A stretch of 64,000 nucleotides of DNA from Puccinellia tenuiflora. Taxonomy: Eukaryota > Streptophyta > Magnoliopsida > Poales > Poaceae. Positions within the stretch are counted from its first letter, which is position 1, and each line of letters begins with the position of its first letter. Shown piece by piece: positions 31,583 through 44,200 of the stretch. Under the pieces are notes generated by a model. The model was not told where the DNA came from and searched no databases. It worked only from the letters and a program-made list of their open reading frames with translations. A program made the position numbers and the translations under genes. The stretch covers positions 525,801 to 589,800 of the forward strand of contig QRDG01000410.1 of assembly GCA_012064385.1 (NCBI GenBank). Reading direction: 5' to 3'.

Positions 31583-32962
31583 GACAGAGATGATGGGGCT
31601 CAATGAGTTTGGAGAGATACCTTCTTTGAGTGACCAGTGAGATTGTAAAAGTGAAGTATCGAGTCCAGTGTGATGAATGGTCAAGCTACCGATATAAAGG
31701 AAACTTGAGTGTTGGTTTAGGACATTTGCTCTAAGCTACACCGCAGGGAATCCAGAAATTCTAGGTAGGTAGCATCTAATTTGTCCCTTAGATCCTTATA
31801 TTTGATTTCTTTATACAAATTGTTTGTCTACGCAAATTTCTTTATAGCGTCCATTATAGTAGTCATCGCATGAAGAACCTTGCATCTGATTCTAGTTGCC
31901 ATTAGAAAATAAAAGTATTGCTTGACACTCTCATAAAACAAGAAGTACTCTGACTACAAAATAAATCGCAGTTCACTCTGCATGGTAATTTGACAGAAAA
32001 TAGCTGCCGGTACTCATTTATCCACTACCAGAGTGTGAATTTGGTCATAGCAGCATGAAATTCAAGAAAAAGAATGCCCCATCAATAATGCTATTTTATC
32101 AAGAGATAATAATACACAAGTTTTTACTTTGAACTTCAAACAAGCAACTGGACTTATTGCAAAGAAAAATTAGATGCACACATGGGATAGTTACAAGACC
32201 GCAATAGAGAAAACACGTGTGAAGTTTTCTTGTGATGAAGTAAATTGCAACATATGAAACATCAAACAGAATCTCGAGCTGACATAGAACTCCAGAAAAA
32301 CAAGCTGAACTTGATCGAGCAATCACAAGGAAAACTGATATGTTAAGTACGAAAGTGCACATTCAGTTTAAGAAAATGTAACTGGCCGGAAGTTCCATCC
32401 ATGAAACACTTGCATCCATCTTTGGCTTCTCTAGGAACAAATAGGGAATGATCACACAAAACGCATTGCAGGAAAGTCACTAAACAATATTTGAAGTAAT
32501 TAATCTAGAGAGAGGTTGGACAAGATAACTGCAAGGGCTCACACAGTACATCCAGTTCAGTCTAACACTGTTTCTTTTCAAAACTATTTTATTAAAGATA
32601 GCTCTAAATGCTTCTGCTACAACTCTACCCATATGGTACACTACTCCAATCCAGCTGATTGTATTTTCACAGCAATAATAATGAATATATATATGTGCCT
32701 CTGCTTTAAGAAATGGTGGCGTTTTCTGTCATAGTAGTGACATGCTTACCTTCAATATTCTTGCCCTCAACTGCCCCTTCGATAGGTATGTGTAAAGTCA
32801 TTATAAATACCCAAAAAAAGAGATGAAGGGCATGCCACACTAAAAAATTCTAACGGCCATAAGCCCCAAAGCTATTAGTTTTACTCGACAATGAGCCAAT
32901 GACAGCTCAAAGCAAGAAAGGTATCTTATATTCGAATACATCATTAGTAGGGGACTACCATC
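31583..32962. other. AT-rich intergenic region
   Basis: No supported gene or element ends. From about 32870 it is the left part of the second copy of repeat X, which ends at the GAGCC target duplication (32963-32967). Confidence 0.4.
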
Positions 32963-33092
32963 GAGCCTGTAGAAGAATAGAGAGGGATGGTGGTAATGTT
33001 GGATGTTGTATTCACTAGTAGAAAATGAGGCTTTGGGAAGGGGGCTGGAGAGCCATTAGTCCCGGTTGGAACACCACCCGGGACCAATGCCA

Positions 33093-33303
33093 GGCATTGG
33101 TCCCGGTTCGACCTGCCTCCGCGCCGTGGGCCAATAGTCCCGGTTGGGCTGGGGGCATTAGTCCCGGTTTGGGCTACCAACCGGGACTAAAGCTCCGGCA
33201 GAGCATTAGTCCCGGTTGGTAGCCCTTACCGGGACTAATGCCCCCGGCCCAACCGGGACTATTGGCCCACGGCGCGGAGGCAGGTCGAACCGGGACCAAT
33301 GCC
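33093..33303. repeat. 98-bp-arm inverted repeat in the CACTA 5' end
   Basis: Left arm 33093-33190 and right arm 33206-33303 are near-perfect inverses, separated by about 15 bases. Within the arms are four palindrome words of the TAGTCCCGG type. The main mismatches I see lie around 33168-33176 against 33218-33226. A transcript across it would fold into a long hairpin. Confidence 0.88.
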
Positions 33304-33353
33304 GGAGCATTAGTCCCGGTTGGTAGCCCGAACCGGGACTAATAGTCCCCTGC

Positions 33354-33360
33354 CTATAAA
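33354..33360 (+). promoter_or_regulatory. TATA box of the transposase gene
   Basis: CCTATAAAGCC lies directly after the 5' palindrome cluster, about 340 bp upstream of the first ATG. A probable leader intron ends at TATGCAG just before 33696. Confidence 0.6.
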
Positions 33361-33695
33361 GCCAGCAGCCAGCTTCTACTCCTCTATTTTTTTTCTGCTA
33401 GGAGGTGTGAGAGGTGGGTGCTAGTTTTTTTTCCTTTGCTATGCACTAGAGGTGTTCGATGAAATGCCCGAGCCACATTTCAGTTCACACAAAATGATAT
33501 GAGGTGCCCGAGCCACCCTTAGGCTTTGTCCTCTCTCTTTCCTCCGATCGATCGAGGTTAATTAGCAACCTAGCTTTGTCTTTTAATTTCATCTGTAATT
33601 GATACAAATTTTGCATGTGTCGATATACGGTGGTCATTTCAGTATTGAACATGTATTTTAATTGTATTTGATAAAATTAATTATATGATATGCAG

Positions 33696-36600
33696 ATGGA
33701 TGCCCGGCGGCGATGGATGTATGGCGATCGACGCAGTTCCGATTTTCTTTCAGGCTTGCATAAATTTATCCATGTGGCTGAGACAAACAAAGAGGATGGT
33801 TTTATGCCTTGTCCATGTGTGGACTGTCGGAACGTTAAGGAGCACTCTTCCTCGAAAACCCTTCAAGGTCACCTGCTTCGGAGAGGTTTCATGCCCAGCT
33901 ATAATTGTTGGACCAAGCACGGAGGAAGAGGGGTTATGATGGAAGACGATGAAGAAGAAAATGATGATGAGAACTATCGTATGTTCTCTGAAGAATACGG
34001 TGATACTGCGATGGAAGACAAAGAAGAAGAAGGAGGTGAAGAACAACGGACGCCAAATGAGCATGCTGATGGTCTTGGTCGGGTCATTTCCGATGTACAA
34101 CGAGAATGCGATACAGAAAAGGAGAAGCTGAAGTTGGAGGCCATGCTAGAGGATCACAAAAAGTTGTTGTACCCAATTTGCGAAGATGGCAGCACAAAGC
34201 TCGGTACCACACTGGAATTGCTGAAATGGAAGGCAGAGACTGGTTTATCTGACAAGGGATTTGAAAAGTTACTGAAAATAATGAAGCCGAAGCTTCCAAA
34301 GGATAACGAACTGCCCGAGACTACGTACGAAGCAAAGAAGGCTATCTGCCCTCTAGGATTAGATGTGCAGAAGATACATGCATGCATCAATGACTGCATC
34401 CTTTACCGTGGTGAGGAGTACGAGAATTTGGATGCATATCTGGTATGCAATGCACTGCGATACAAGATCAGACAAGATGATCCTGGTGATGTTGAGTGCG
34501 ATGACGAGCCCGTCAGGAAGAAGATTCCTGCTAAGGTTATGTGGTATGCTCCTATAATACCACGGTTGAAACGTCTGTTCAGAAACAAAGAGCATGCCAG
34601 GTTGTTGCGATGGCACAAAGAAGAGCGTAAGAAAGACGGGAAGTTGAGACACCCCGCCGATGGGTCTCAATGGAGAAAAATCGAGAGAGAGTTCCCGGAC
34701 TTTGCAGGTGATGCAAGGAACTTATGGTTTGGTCTAAGTACAGATGGTATGAATCCTTTTGGGGAGCAGAGCTGCAGTCACAGCACCTGGCCCGTGACTC
34801 TATGTATCTACAACCTTCCTCCTTGGTTGTGCATGAAGCGGAAGTTCATTACGATGCCAGTTCTCATCCAAGGCCCGAAGCAACCCGGCAACGACATTGA
34901 TGTGTACCTAAGGCCATTAGTTGATGAACTTTTGCAGTTGTGGGATGAGCACAAACAGATGGAATTTGACCTACGAGCGTTGCTGTTCGTAACCATCAAT
35001 GATTGGCCTGCTCTTAGTAACATTTCAGGATAGTCAAACAAGGGATACAACGCATGCACGCACTGTTTAGATAAGACTAAAGGTACATATTTGAAAAAAT
35101 GTAAGAAGGTCGTGTACCTGGGGTGTCGTCAATTTCTTCCAGGCAGTCACCCCGTAAGAAAGAAAGGCAAGCATTTCAATGGTGAGGCAGATCACCGGAA
35201 GAAGCCTAAGCTCCCTGATGGTGATGTTATATTTGGTATGGTCAAGGACATAGAAGTAATCTTTGGAAAGGGTCCTGGCGGTCATTCTGTTCCGAAAGAA
35301 GTCACTACCGGACACGCGCCCATGTGGAAGAAGAAATCTATATTTTGGGAGCTACCCTATTGGAAAGTCCTAGAGGTTCGGTCTTCAATCGACGTGATGC
35401 ACGTGACAAAGAATATTTGCGTAAACCTGCTAGGCTTCCTCGGCGTGTATGGGAAGACAAAAGATACACCGGAAGCAAGGGAGGACCAGCAGCGTATGAA
35501 AGACCCAAACAACAAGCATACGGATAAAGGGCGTCATTACTTAAGCAGCTACGCTCTTACGAAAGCAGAGAAGGAAATATTTTTTGAGTGCCTGAGCAGT
35601 ATCAAGGTCCCGGCTGGCTTCTCGTCAAATATAAAGGGAATAATAAATATGGCAGATAAAAATTCCAAACCTGAAGTCTCATGATTGCCACGTGATTATG
35701 ACGCAGTTGCTTCCGATTGCATTGAGGGGGCTTTTATCGGAAAATGTTCGAGTACCCATTGTGAAGCTATGTGCATTTCTCAATGCAATATCTCAGAAGG
35801 TAATCGATCCAGAAAGTCTGACAAGGTTACAGAAGGATGTGGCCCAATGTCTTGTTAGTTTTGAGTTGGTGTTCCCCCTATCATTTTTCAATATTATGAC
35901 GCATCTCCTGGTTCACCTAGTCGACGAGATTGCAATTCTCGGTCCTGTATTTCTACACAATATGTTCCCCTTCGAGAGGTTCATGGGAGTCTTGAAGAAA
36001 TATGTTCATAACCGTGCTAGGCCAGAAGGAAGCATCTCCAAAGGCTATGGAACAGAGGAGGTCATTGAGTTTTGTGTTGACTTTATTCCCGACATTAAGT
36101 CGATTGGTCTTCCTGAATCGCGGCATGAGGGGAGACTTAGTGGAAAAGGCATGCTAGGAAAGAAAGCAATGATATGTAGGGACGGGCATTCTTTCACTCA
36201 AGCACACTACACAGTTCTACAAAGTTCCACCTTCGTGGCTCCGTATATCGAGGTACACATGAATAGTGTACGCTCCAAAAACCCAGGGAAGCCTGACTCC
36301 TGGATTAAACAAAAACACATGGAGACTTTCGGCAGTTGGTTGCGATTACATCTCATGAATGACACTAATGTTGGAGATCAACTCTACTTATTGGCCGCGT
36401 CACCATCTTTGACTGTATTGACTTTCCAAGGGTACGAGATAAATGGGAATACATTTTACACGATTACCCAAGATAAAAAGAGTACCAACCAAAACAGTGG
36501 TATTCGCTTTGATGCAACAGACGAGAATGGACAAAAGGACACATACTATGGTTACATAGAGGAGATATGGGAACTTGACTATGGACCTACTTTTAAGGTC

Positions 36601-36993
36601 CCTTTGTTTCGCTGCAGTTGGGTCAACATGAATGGAGAAGGGGTAAAGGTAGACCAGCTGTACGGAATGACAACAGTGGATCTCAAGAATCTTGCGTACA
36701 GAGACGAACCATTCGTCCTAGCCAATGATGTGGCTCAGGTTTTCTATGTGAAGGACATGAGCTCCAGACCGAAAAAAAGAAAAGATAAGTAAACAAATAC
36801 AGCACACGATAAGCCAAAGCGTCACATAGTTCTTTCAGGAAAAAGAAACATCGCGGGAGTCAAGGACAAGACAGACATGTCAGTAGACTATAATAAGTTT
36901 GATGAAATTCCGCCATTCACAGTGAAAACTGACCCAAGCATCCCATTAAATAATGAAGAAACTCCATGGTTAAGGCCGAAGAAGCGATCATGA
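33696..36993 (+). pseudogene. CACTA TNPD-type transposase with two stops and a slip
   Basis: I chose ATG 33696, right after a TATGCAG splice-acceptor-like word (an ATG at 33690 lies two codons upstream). In order: Transpos_assoc domain (MDARRRWMYG, MPCPCVDCRN), an acidic stretch, the Transposase_21 catalytic region (LWFGLSTDGMNPFGEQS, then NKGYNACTHC, SSIDVMHVTKNICVNLLG), DUF4218 (LRGLLSENVRVPIVKLC, FERFMGVLKKYVHNRARPEG) and DUF4216 (YYGYIEEIWELDYGP, PLFRCSWVN). Breaks: TAG at 35031-35033 (CAG in typical relatives, by inference), a one-base slip near 35670 in AAAAATTCCAAACC, and TAA at 36790-36792. The frame then continues to TGA at 36991-36993. The protein would cut the CACTA ends. It is probably inactive here. 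Confidence 0.9.
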
Positions 36994-37499
36994 TCTAAGT
37001 ATGAGTGTAATAGTATATAAAACAATTTATGTATGAGTGTTCTCAAAACCTTTTTATGTATGAGTGTTGACAAAAACTGGTGAGAAGTTCGTGTACAAAA
37101 CACACGGTATCACCTGCATACAAACCGTATTCAGTCGATTAACTGAAGGATTTCTAGATAGAACAAAACACACGGTATCACCTACATACAACCCTACTGT
37201 GGCTAGAGAGTGCCCGCATATCAAATGCACCGTAGGGCGTATGCAGGTGAAACCTTTTGATTTGTATTCGGTCGATGAACTGAATGATCAGAGCGCCTTG
37301 CCGCTGCTTGGATTCAACCTCCTCGGCAATTCATCATTGTGTCACCCTAATCCAGTGGTTGGATTCAACCTACCCGAGGGCTTGTGTTAGGGAACATGCC
37401 AGCGGGTAGGCTAAATCAACCATTGGGTTCGGTGGCAAAGGTAGACGCTCGTTGTGTGCCGTTTCGCTGCAGGGACGTCGCTATTTATAGGCGATTAGA

Positions 37500-38026
37500 A
37501 GGTGTACCTGTGGATGAGGTGGGAGTGCAGATCCAACAGCTCACAAGCGCTCTAAAGAAACACACCCCTGATCCAACGGCTCACAAGCGCTTGAAAGAAA
37601 CACACGATCCTTGTGCTTCTTTAGTCCCGGTTGGTAACACGAACCGGTACTAAAGGCCCTGATCCAACAGCTCACAAGCGCTCGAAGGAAACACACGATC
37701 CGTGTGCTTCTGATCCAACGGCTCACAAGCGCTGTAAAGAAACACACCCCTGATCCAACGGCTCACAAGCGCTTGAAAGAAACACACGATCCGTATGCTT
37801 CTTTAGTCCCGGTTGGTAACACGAACCGGTACTAAAGGCCCTGATCCAACAGCTCACAAGCGCTCGAAGAAAACACACGATCCGTGTGCTTCTGATCCAA
37901 CGGCTCACAAGCGCTCTAAAGAAATACACCCCTGATCCAACGGCTCACAAGCGCTTGAAAGAAATACACGATCCGTGTGCTTCTTTAGTCCCGGTTGGTA
38001 ACACGAACCGGTACTAAAGGCCCTGA
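37500..38026 (+). repeat. Three ~182-bp tandem units before the small gene
   Basis: The palindrome TTTAGTCCCGGTTGGTAAC with inverse ACGAACCGGTACTAAAGG recurs at about 37619, 37801 and 37984. Between copies lie multiple GATCCAACGGCTCACAAGCG words (about three per unit). The array ends some 50 bp before the ATG of the small gene, next to a TATATATG box at 38031-38039. Confidence 0.88.
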
Positions 38027-38080
38027 TCACATATATATGTAGGCTTGGGCGCCATTGCTATATCACATCTAAACTCTTCC

Positions 38081-38608
38081 ATGGCTTCCACCGTACTAAG
38101 CTACCGTCAGGCGGAGGAGCTTTCCGCCTTGAACTACCCCTGCCCGCCCGGCTACTGCGTCCCCGCTGGCTGGATGCTGAGCGCCGGAGGAGTGCCGGTC
38201 CCTCCTGTCCCTCATGGTGTGGCGCGTCGGGCGGCCATCACGAACCACTACTACCTCAAGCTCACGCCGGAGCAGCGGATGGATCCCCGCTGGCATCCCG
38301 ACTACCGCCCGACTTGGGACGCCTTCTTCATCAATCGGCGTGAGAGGGCGCTCGCTAGGTACGAGGGGGACGGCCCGCCTCCTTCGGACTTCAACGAGGC
38401 CGGCCGTCAGCTGTGGTGGGCTGGCCGAACTCTCCAGGGCGTTATGAACTACATCACGGCCGGCGATAACCCCCGCCTGCGCTACCCTCAGATCCAGTCC
38501 AGGCGTGCTCACCCGTCGAGGTGGGAGCCACGAGCGCCGTCCGACGACAGCGACGACGACGATGATTACGAGGACGAGTATTATAGGCCTAGGCAGGAGT
38601 ATGACTAG
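38081..38608 (+). CDS. Conserved CACTA-borne protein of unknown function, 175 residues
   Basis: ATG at 38081 (MASTVLSYRQAEELS) and stop at 38606-38608; an upstream in-frame ATG at 38045 is less likely because it lies in the short leader after the TATATATG box. Visible features: a Pro-rich N-terminal part (NYPCPPGYCVPAGW), a central aromatic and charged region (MDPRWHPDYRPTWDAFFINRRE, written here in two words MDPRWHPDYR and WDAFFINRRE), RQLWWAGRTLQGVMNYI, and a C-terminal run of aspartates (DDSDDDDDYEDEY). I remember similar hypothetical proteins in large numbers from Triticeae annotations but no function. The frame is intact, with high GC unlike the AT-rich surroundings. Confidence 0.7.
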   Translation: MASTVLSYRQAEELSALNYPCPPGYCVPAGWMLSAGGVPVPPVPHGVARRAAITNHYYLKLTPEQRMDPRWHPDYRPTWDAFFINRRERALARYEGDGPPPSDFNEAGRQLWWAGRTLQGVMNYITAGDNPRLRYPQIQSRRAHPSRWEPRAPSDDSDDDDDYEDEYYRPRQEYD

Positions 38609-38780
38609 GATTGTTAGGACAAATTATCCAGTTATGTCATTCCGTATAAATGATTTGTATTCGGTCGATGAACTAGTTATTATCAAATGATCCACTGTGA
38701 GGGTTTCTTCAGAGGGTTACTTCTTACGTGAGCTATGACCCTGTGAGGGTTTCTTCCGAGTGTTCCTTCTTATGTGAGCT

Positions 38781-39530
38781 ATAGATTATATTTTTTGAAA
38801 AAAATTGATATATTATTTGTATTTTTCTGATAAACAGATCAAAAGATATTAAATTTATAAGTTTAACTAATGTCTTAATGAATTTATAAGTTTATTACAA
38901 TTTTTTAAAACTTAATCTCAAACAAAGTTGAATTTGATATAAATATATAGATTACATTTTTTGAACAATTTGATATATTATTTGTATTTTCTGATAAACA
39001 GATCAAAAGATATTAAATTTATAAGTTTAACTAATGTCTTAATGAATTTATAAGTTTATTACAATTTTTTAAAACTTAATCTCAAACAAAGTTGAATTTG
39101 ATATAAATATATAGATTACAATTTTTTTGAACAATTTGATATATTATTTGTATTTTTCTGATAAACAGATCAAAAGATATTAAATTTATAAGTTTAACTA
39201 ATGTCTTAATGAATTTATAAGTTTATTACAATTTTTTAAAACTTAATCTCAAACAAAGTTGAATTTGATATAAATATATAGATTACATTTTTTTGAACAA
39301 TTTGATATATTATTTGTATTTTTCTGATAAACAGATCAAAAGATATTAAATTTATAAGTTTAACTAATGTCTTAATGAATTTATAAGTTTATTAAAAATT
39401 TTTAAAACTTAATCTCAAACAAAGTTGAATTTGATATAAGTATATAGATTATATTTTTTTGAACAATTTGATATATTAATTGTATTTTTCTGATAAACAG
39501 GTTAAAAGATATTAAATTTATAAGTTTATT
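38781..39530. repeat. ~165-bp AT-rich tandem repeat in the CACTA
   Basis: Five units start with ATAGATTACATTTTTT at about 38781, 38946, 39110, 39278 and 39442, the last truncated. The copies differ by few bases, mostly in T-run length. No coding capacity. It lies between the small gene and the promoter block of the Ulp1-like gene. Confidence 0.92.
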
Positions 39531-39554
39531 GCATTTTTAACTCTTTATTAAAAA

Positions 39555-39775
39555 AAAACCTTTAGTCCCGGTTGGAACCACAAACCGGACCTAAAGGTAT
39601 TTTGGCGCGCGCCTTTTCGGTGCCGCCGAAAATTGCCTTTAGGTCCGGTTGGAGGCCCCAACCGGGACTAAAGGGTTGGCCTTTAGTCCCGGTTGGTGCC
39701 ACCAACCGGACCTAAAGACCCTTTGGTCCCGGTTGGTGGCACCAACCGGACCTAAAGGTCTGCCTCCTTTAAATC
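39555..39775 (+). promoter_or_regulatory. Palindrome cluster and TATA-like box of the Ulp1-like gene
   Basis: Four palindromic blocks of the TTTAGTCCCGGTTGG type, partly as TTAGGTCCGGTTGG variants, span 39560-39760. They are followed at once by CTTTAAAT (39767-39774). A GC-rich leader (39780-40310) begins with CTTCTTCTTCCCCC. Confidence 0.6.
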
Positions 39776-39779
39776 TGGC

Positions 39780-41205
39780 CGGCCTCTTCTTCTTCCCCCA
39801 ACTCCTCTCATTTTCGACTAAGGACCAGCGCGTAGGAACCGACGCCGACGCCGTCAGGCTGCCCAAATCCGCCGCCGGCCTCCACACGTCGCCGCCCTCC
39901 GCCGCGCCTCCTCCCCCGGCCGCTTCTCCTCCTCCGGCCTCGCCTCCACCGCGCGCCCGGACTACTCCGGCCGGCCGCCACCACCACCGCCCTCGCCGTT
40001 CGCCGTTCGCGCCGTCCGCTTGCCGTCCTCCGTCGGGCCGTAGCCGTCTTCCCCGTCACCGCGCGTCGTCGTCCGGCCTCCACGCGCCGCCGTCGGCCTC
40101 CACACGCCGCCGTCGGGCCGACCTCCTCCACGCACCGCCCTCGCCGCTTGCCGGCCGCCGCCGTCCTCCTCATTTTCCCCGGCCGATCGGCCCCCCTCGC
40201 CGGCCGCCGCGTCATCCTCCTGTTTGCCGGCCGCCGTCCTCCTCCTTTTCGGCCGCCGTCCTCGATCGTCCTCGCCGGCCCTCCTCCTCTTCTTCTCCTG
40301 GTAATTCCTCTCCTCCTCACATTTTTTTTGTTAGCTAAATTTGTTAGCTAAATTGGTTAGCTTTAGGTAAATTTGTTAGCTTTAGGTAATTTTGTTAGCT
40401 AAATTAGTTAGCTTTAGGTAAATTTGTTAGCTTTTGGTAAATTGGTTAGCTTTAGGTAAATTGGTTAGCTTTAGATAAATTTGTTAGCTTAGGTAAATTT
40501 GTTAGAATTTTTAAATTTTAGTTAGAATTTTTTGAAAATTTTAGAATATTAGAACTTTTAGTTAGATTTTTAGTTATAATTTTAGTTACAATGATAGAAT
40601 TTTAGTTAGAATGTTAGAATTTTAGTTATATTTTTTTTAGAAAAAATTAGAATGTTAGAACTTTTAGTTAGAATTTTTAATAATAATTTTTAATTAGAAA
40701 AATTTAGAATGTTAGAAATTTTAGTATTACTAAAAATTGGTTGATCTATGTTGTTAATAAAAATTGCAATAATTTAGGACTTGTTAAAATTATAGAATTA
40801 ACATATTTGTTAAAAAATATATTGTATTATATTAGTCTCTTATATTTGTGTAATAGAAATATTGTATCAATTTTGTATTAGCTTATATTGTATTTATTAG
40901 TCTCTTATATTTGTGTAATAGAAATATTGTATCAATTTTGTATTAGCTTATATTGTATTTATTAGTCTCTTATATTTTATTAGAGAGGGAACTTGTATGA
41001 AACTTGGATCAATTTTGTATTAGCTTATATTGTATTATATTAGTCTCTTATATTGTATTAGTCCAACATTGTATGTTCAAGTGATATATATCACGACGAC
41101 GCTTAGAAACAACGGGCGCAGCAACGCGCGCCTTTCTTTTAGTACCATTTTGCAGCAACACGACAGAGACAGCTCCGAAAATAACCTTCGCATTTTGCAG
41201 AAACC
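39780..41205 (+). other. Leader and probable first intron of the Ulp1-like gene
   Basis: 39780-40305 is very GC-rich and pyrimidine-rich, like a transcribed 5' UTR. At about 40300 it changes to AT-rich sequence after CCTGGTAATTCC, a plausible GT splice donor. 40330-40505 consists of about ten degenerate TTGTTAGCTTTAGGTAAA units. 40840-41060 has repeats of TTAGTCTCTTATATT / TTTGTATTAGCTTATATTG. The coding region starts with ATG at 41206. Confidence 0.5.
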
Positions 41206-44200
41206 ATGGATCCAGTCGGTAGAGATGAAAATGACGAACATATCCTCGAGGATATGATCCGCGGCGACGATGTCGCAACTCAATTCCTGAACGAGTCCGG
41301 TGAGGGGGATGAGTCTCCCAACCAAGGTGACGGCGGCCCCGACGCCTGGGAAGAGGCCGTACTCGGTGACTCCGATGAGGGGGAAGCCGACAAGGCAGAA
41401 GCCGGCGGCTCGGGTGCCACATTGATCAACACAAACTCCGGAGAGGTGCATATATATATATTTATATTAATTAATTTAGCCTCCGTTGTCTATATACACA
41501 TATTAACGGTCTTTCTTCTTTTAGCCCTCCGGATCGAGCAAATCCACTGCGAGGATGAAACAAGGACCAACCAGAAAGTTGGAGGACAATGTCCGGTACA
41601 GGATCGAGGCGGTTGCTGTAGACGGCGAACCCATTGCTCCAACAGATGTCAAACAAAAGTTTGTGAAGCAATGCGGTGTCGTTGTTAGGGACTTCGTCCC
41701 GATCACCATCCAAGAATGGAATAAGCCAAAGGATCGTGATCTTACCTGGCTCGGCGACGAAGGCAAAAAACACATTTTTCAAAAGGTCATGCATAATTTC
41801 ACCTTGCCGCGGCCAGATGTGGATCCAGAGCAGGGGGAGCCATTTGAGGAGCAGATGGATAAACTTAAAAAAGATCTAGTAGATAAAGTCAAGGCGTGGG
41901 CTCCTAAGAAGATGCCCGAGCTATTTAACAAATATAAGAAGAGATTGTACACCGATGTGTTGAAAGGAAAAACTCCGGATTTCGATCGAGGGTACGAGAA
42001 GATAAGAGACTATTGGGATGAATTTGTAGCGTACAAGAAATCGGAGCCAGCTCTGGCAAAGTCTGAAATAAATAAGGCAAATGCTGCTAAGAAGAAGTAC
42101 CACCATAATATGGGGCCCGGTGGCTACGCCCGTTCCATGCCTAAGTGGGACAAAATGGAGAAGGACCTGCTGGATCAAGGGATTGTACCAGAGCCTATTA
42201 GAGATGGATGGATCGAGCGGTCCCGAAATTGGTTCTACGGGCATGGGGGCACACTGAACGCTTCTACCGGGGACTGCATATATAACAAAAGACACAAGGA
42301 TAATCCTGAACTACCCATCGATGACATTAGAAAAGCAGTAAAGGATGTTGAAGAGGGACGGTTCCGTCCCGATAGAGAGAATGACGAGCTTGCACGCGCC
42401 CTTGGGAATAAAGAACATGATGGACGAACACGAGGCACCCCAGGCTCCAAGCCGTGGGCACATGGGTTTCCCGTGGAACAAAAAATATGGCCCGACAGAA
42501 GTCATATGAGGAGAAAGGTAAGGGAGCAACAGGAAGAAGCCGAGAAGGCAGACCGGCTCCGCGCGCTAGAAGAAGGGTACAAGCGGCAGCAGGAGCAAAT
42601 CGACCGACTTAGCCAGCAAGGCACTCTCGCCCTATCTCAGCAGCACGTCGATGCTACCGCCCCATCAAATCGGAGAAGCAGCGTGGCTTCGAGCAGGCTC
42701 GTTCATGATGATGATCCTCTTCGTCGCTACCCAGTGGATGATATCACGGAGACCGCAACTTGTGAGCTACATGTGAAAGTGATGAACATAAGCATGAAGG
42801 TGGCGGTCGGCTATGCCGTACCTATTGGACCTACACCAACTTTCCATTGCTCCCCTGTTCCTCTTGGCTACGCTATTGTCGGAGTGGATGAAGTTTTTAA
42901 AGGATTTGAGGAGCTGAAGCTGGATCACCCCGCAGGTGAAGATGGGGAGATCGTTGAACTTGGAGAAGCCAGAAAAAACACCATTCTATGGCAAAAGGAA
43001 TTAATCGTGCTTCCAAGGCCATCGACTCCTCAGAGTAGCGATGCAGCGCAACACTCTCCAGCGCAACAGTCTTCTCCGCCGTCGCCGCCTCAGGCGCCGT
43101 CTCCGCAGCCTCAGTCTCCAGCGCGTGAGTCTCCGCCGCCTCAGTCTCCAGCGCGGCCGTCTCCGCCGTCTCAGTCTCCGCCGCGTGAGTCTCCACCACC
43201 TCAGTCTCCGGTGCGTTCGGGTAGGTTGGGGTAAGATAAGAACCGATCACCGAAACGTACGTTATCACCCCTACCAAAAATACCTCACAAGAATATGGTC
43301 AAGAGACCTTACGACCGTACACCGGAGGAAAACGCGGTGTACGCAGAAGCCGAAAAGGTCGCGTGGTTTGCTAAGTTGAAGGAGAAACCGAAAAAGTTTC
43401 CCGACACCCCAGAAGAGCATGCCAAAGTCGTAGCAATGCTGAAAAATATGCAGCAACCCCCGCCAGCGGAAGAACCAGACTACGAACGCTCTATTCATAA
43501 GGCGACGAAACGGAAAGCAGAAAGATCAGTTCCCCAGCTCGGAACACAGAAAAAACAATCAGTTGCCCCGCTCAAAGTGGTCTCCAATACCGAGGCGGGG
43601 TCGAGCAGAGTACGGCCCGTTGTTCCGATCGACGACAAGTCTTGTACACCTGAGATTGTTGCCATGTTCGGAGAAGCAGCCGCTGCTCAGGGCTTGACTA
43701 TTCATCAGTACTTAGACCGAATAGATTATCAAAAAGTTGCAGACTACACATACAAGCACGGGCGTCCTCTCGTCAAACCTGAGTTGGTCAAAGATCTACC
43801 AACAAAAATGCGAAGATTGCATAATTGGTACATGCCAGCCTCAAAGAGAGGGGGGGATTGCCTCTACATTAAATATGATAACAAGGCTTTCGGGTCTGGA
43901 AATGGAGTGACAATGATTCAATTTTCTGAATTATTTCAGTTGTTCCAACAAAAAGCCCTCGACAAAGCTATCATCAGTGCCTATTGTCTGTAAATATTAT
44001 TTCTGTAATTAATTTTCTTGCTAGCTCACCTCGTTCATTGTATTTTATAATCTTACTCATCACTATATTAATTATGCAGAATGAAGATTCTCCAATGCAG
44101 AAGAGGACAAATCTATGACATTGGGTTCATTGACCCAAATGTCGTTCATGAAAAAGTTCTCGTTGATCGTCAGTACCAAGATACAGAGAACAACTTGGTA

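Noticed and set aside
33190..33210. A CRISPR-like or riboswitch reading of the palindrome clusters
   Set aside because: Spacing is irregular, the repeats are palindromes typical of CACTA subterminal regions, and the genome is a plant's.
37064..37390. 108-codon frame after the transposase gene
   Set aside because: Overlaps the repeat-bounded module edge, lacks domain words and sits in the transposase 3' region.
39649..40338. 229-codon Pro/Arg-rich frame in the CACTA
   Set aside because: It is GC-rich leader sequence between a promoter block and an AT-rich intron; no domain words and both strands are open because of composition.
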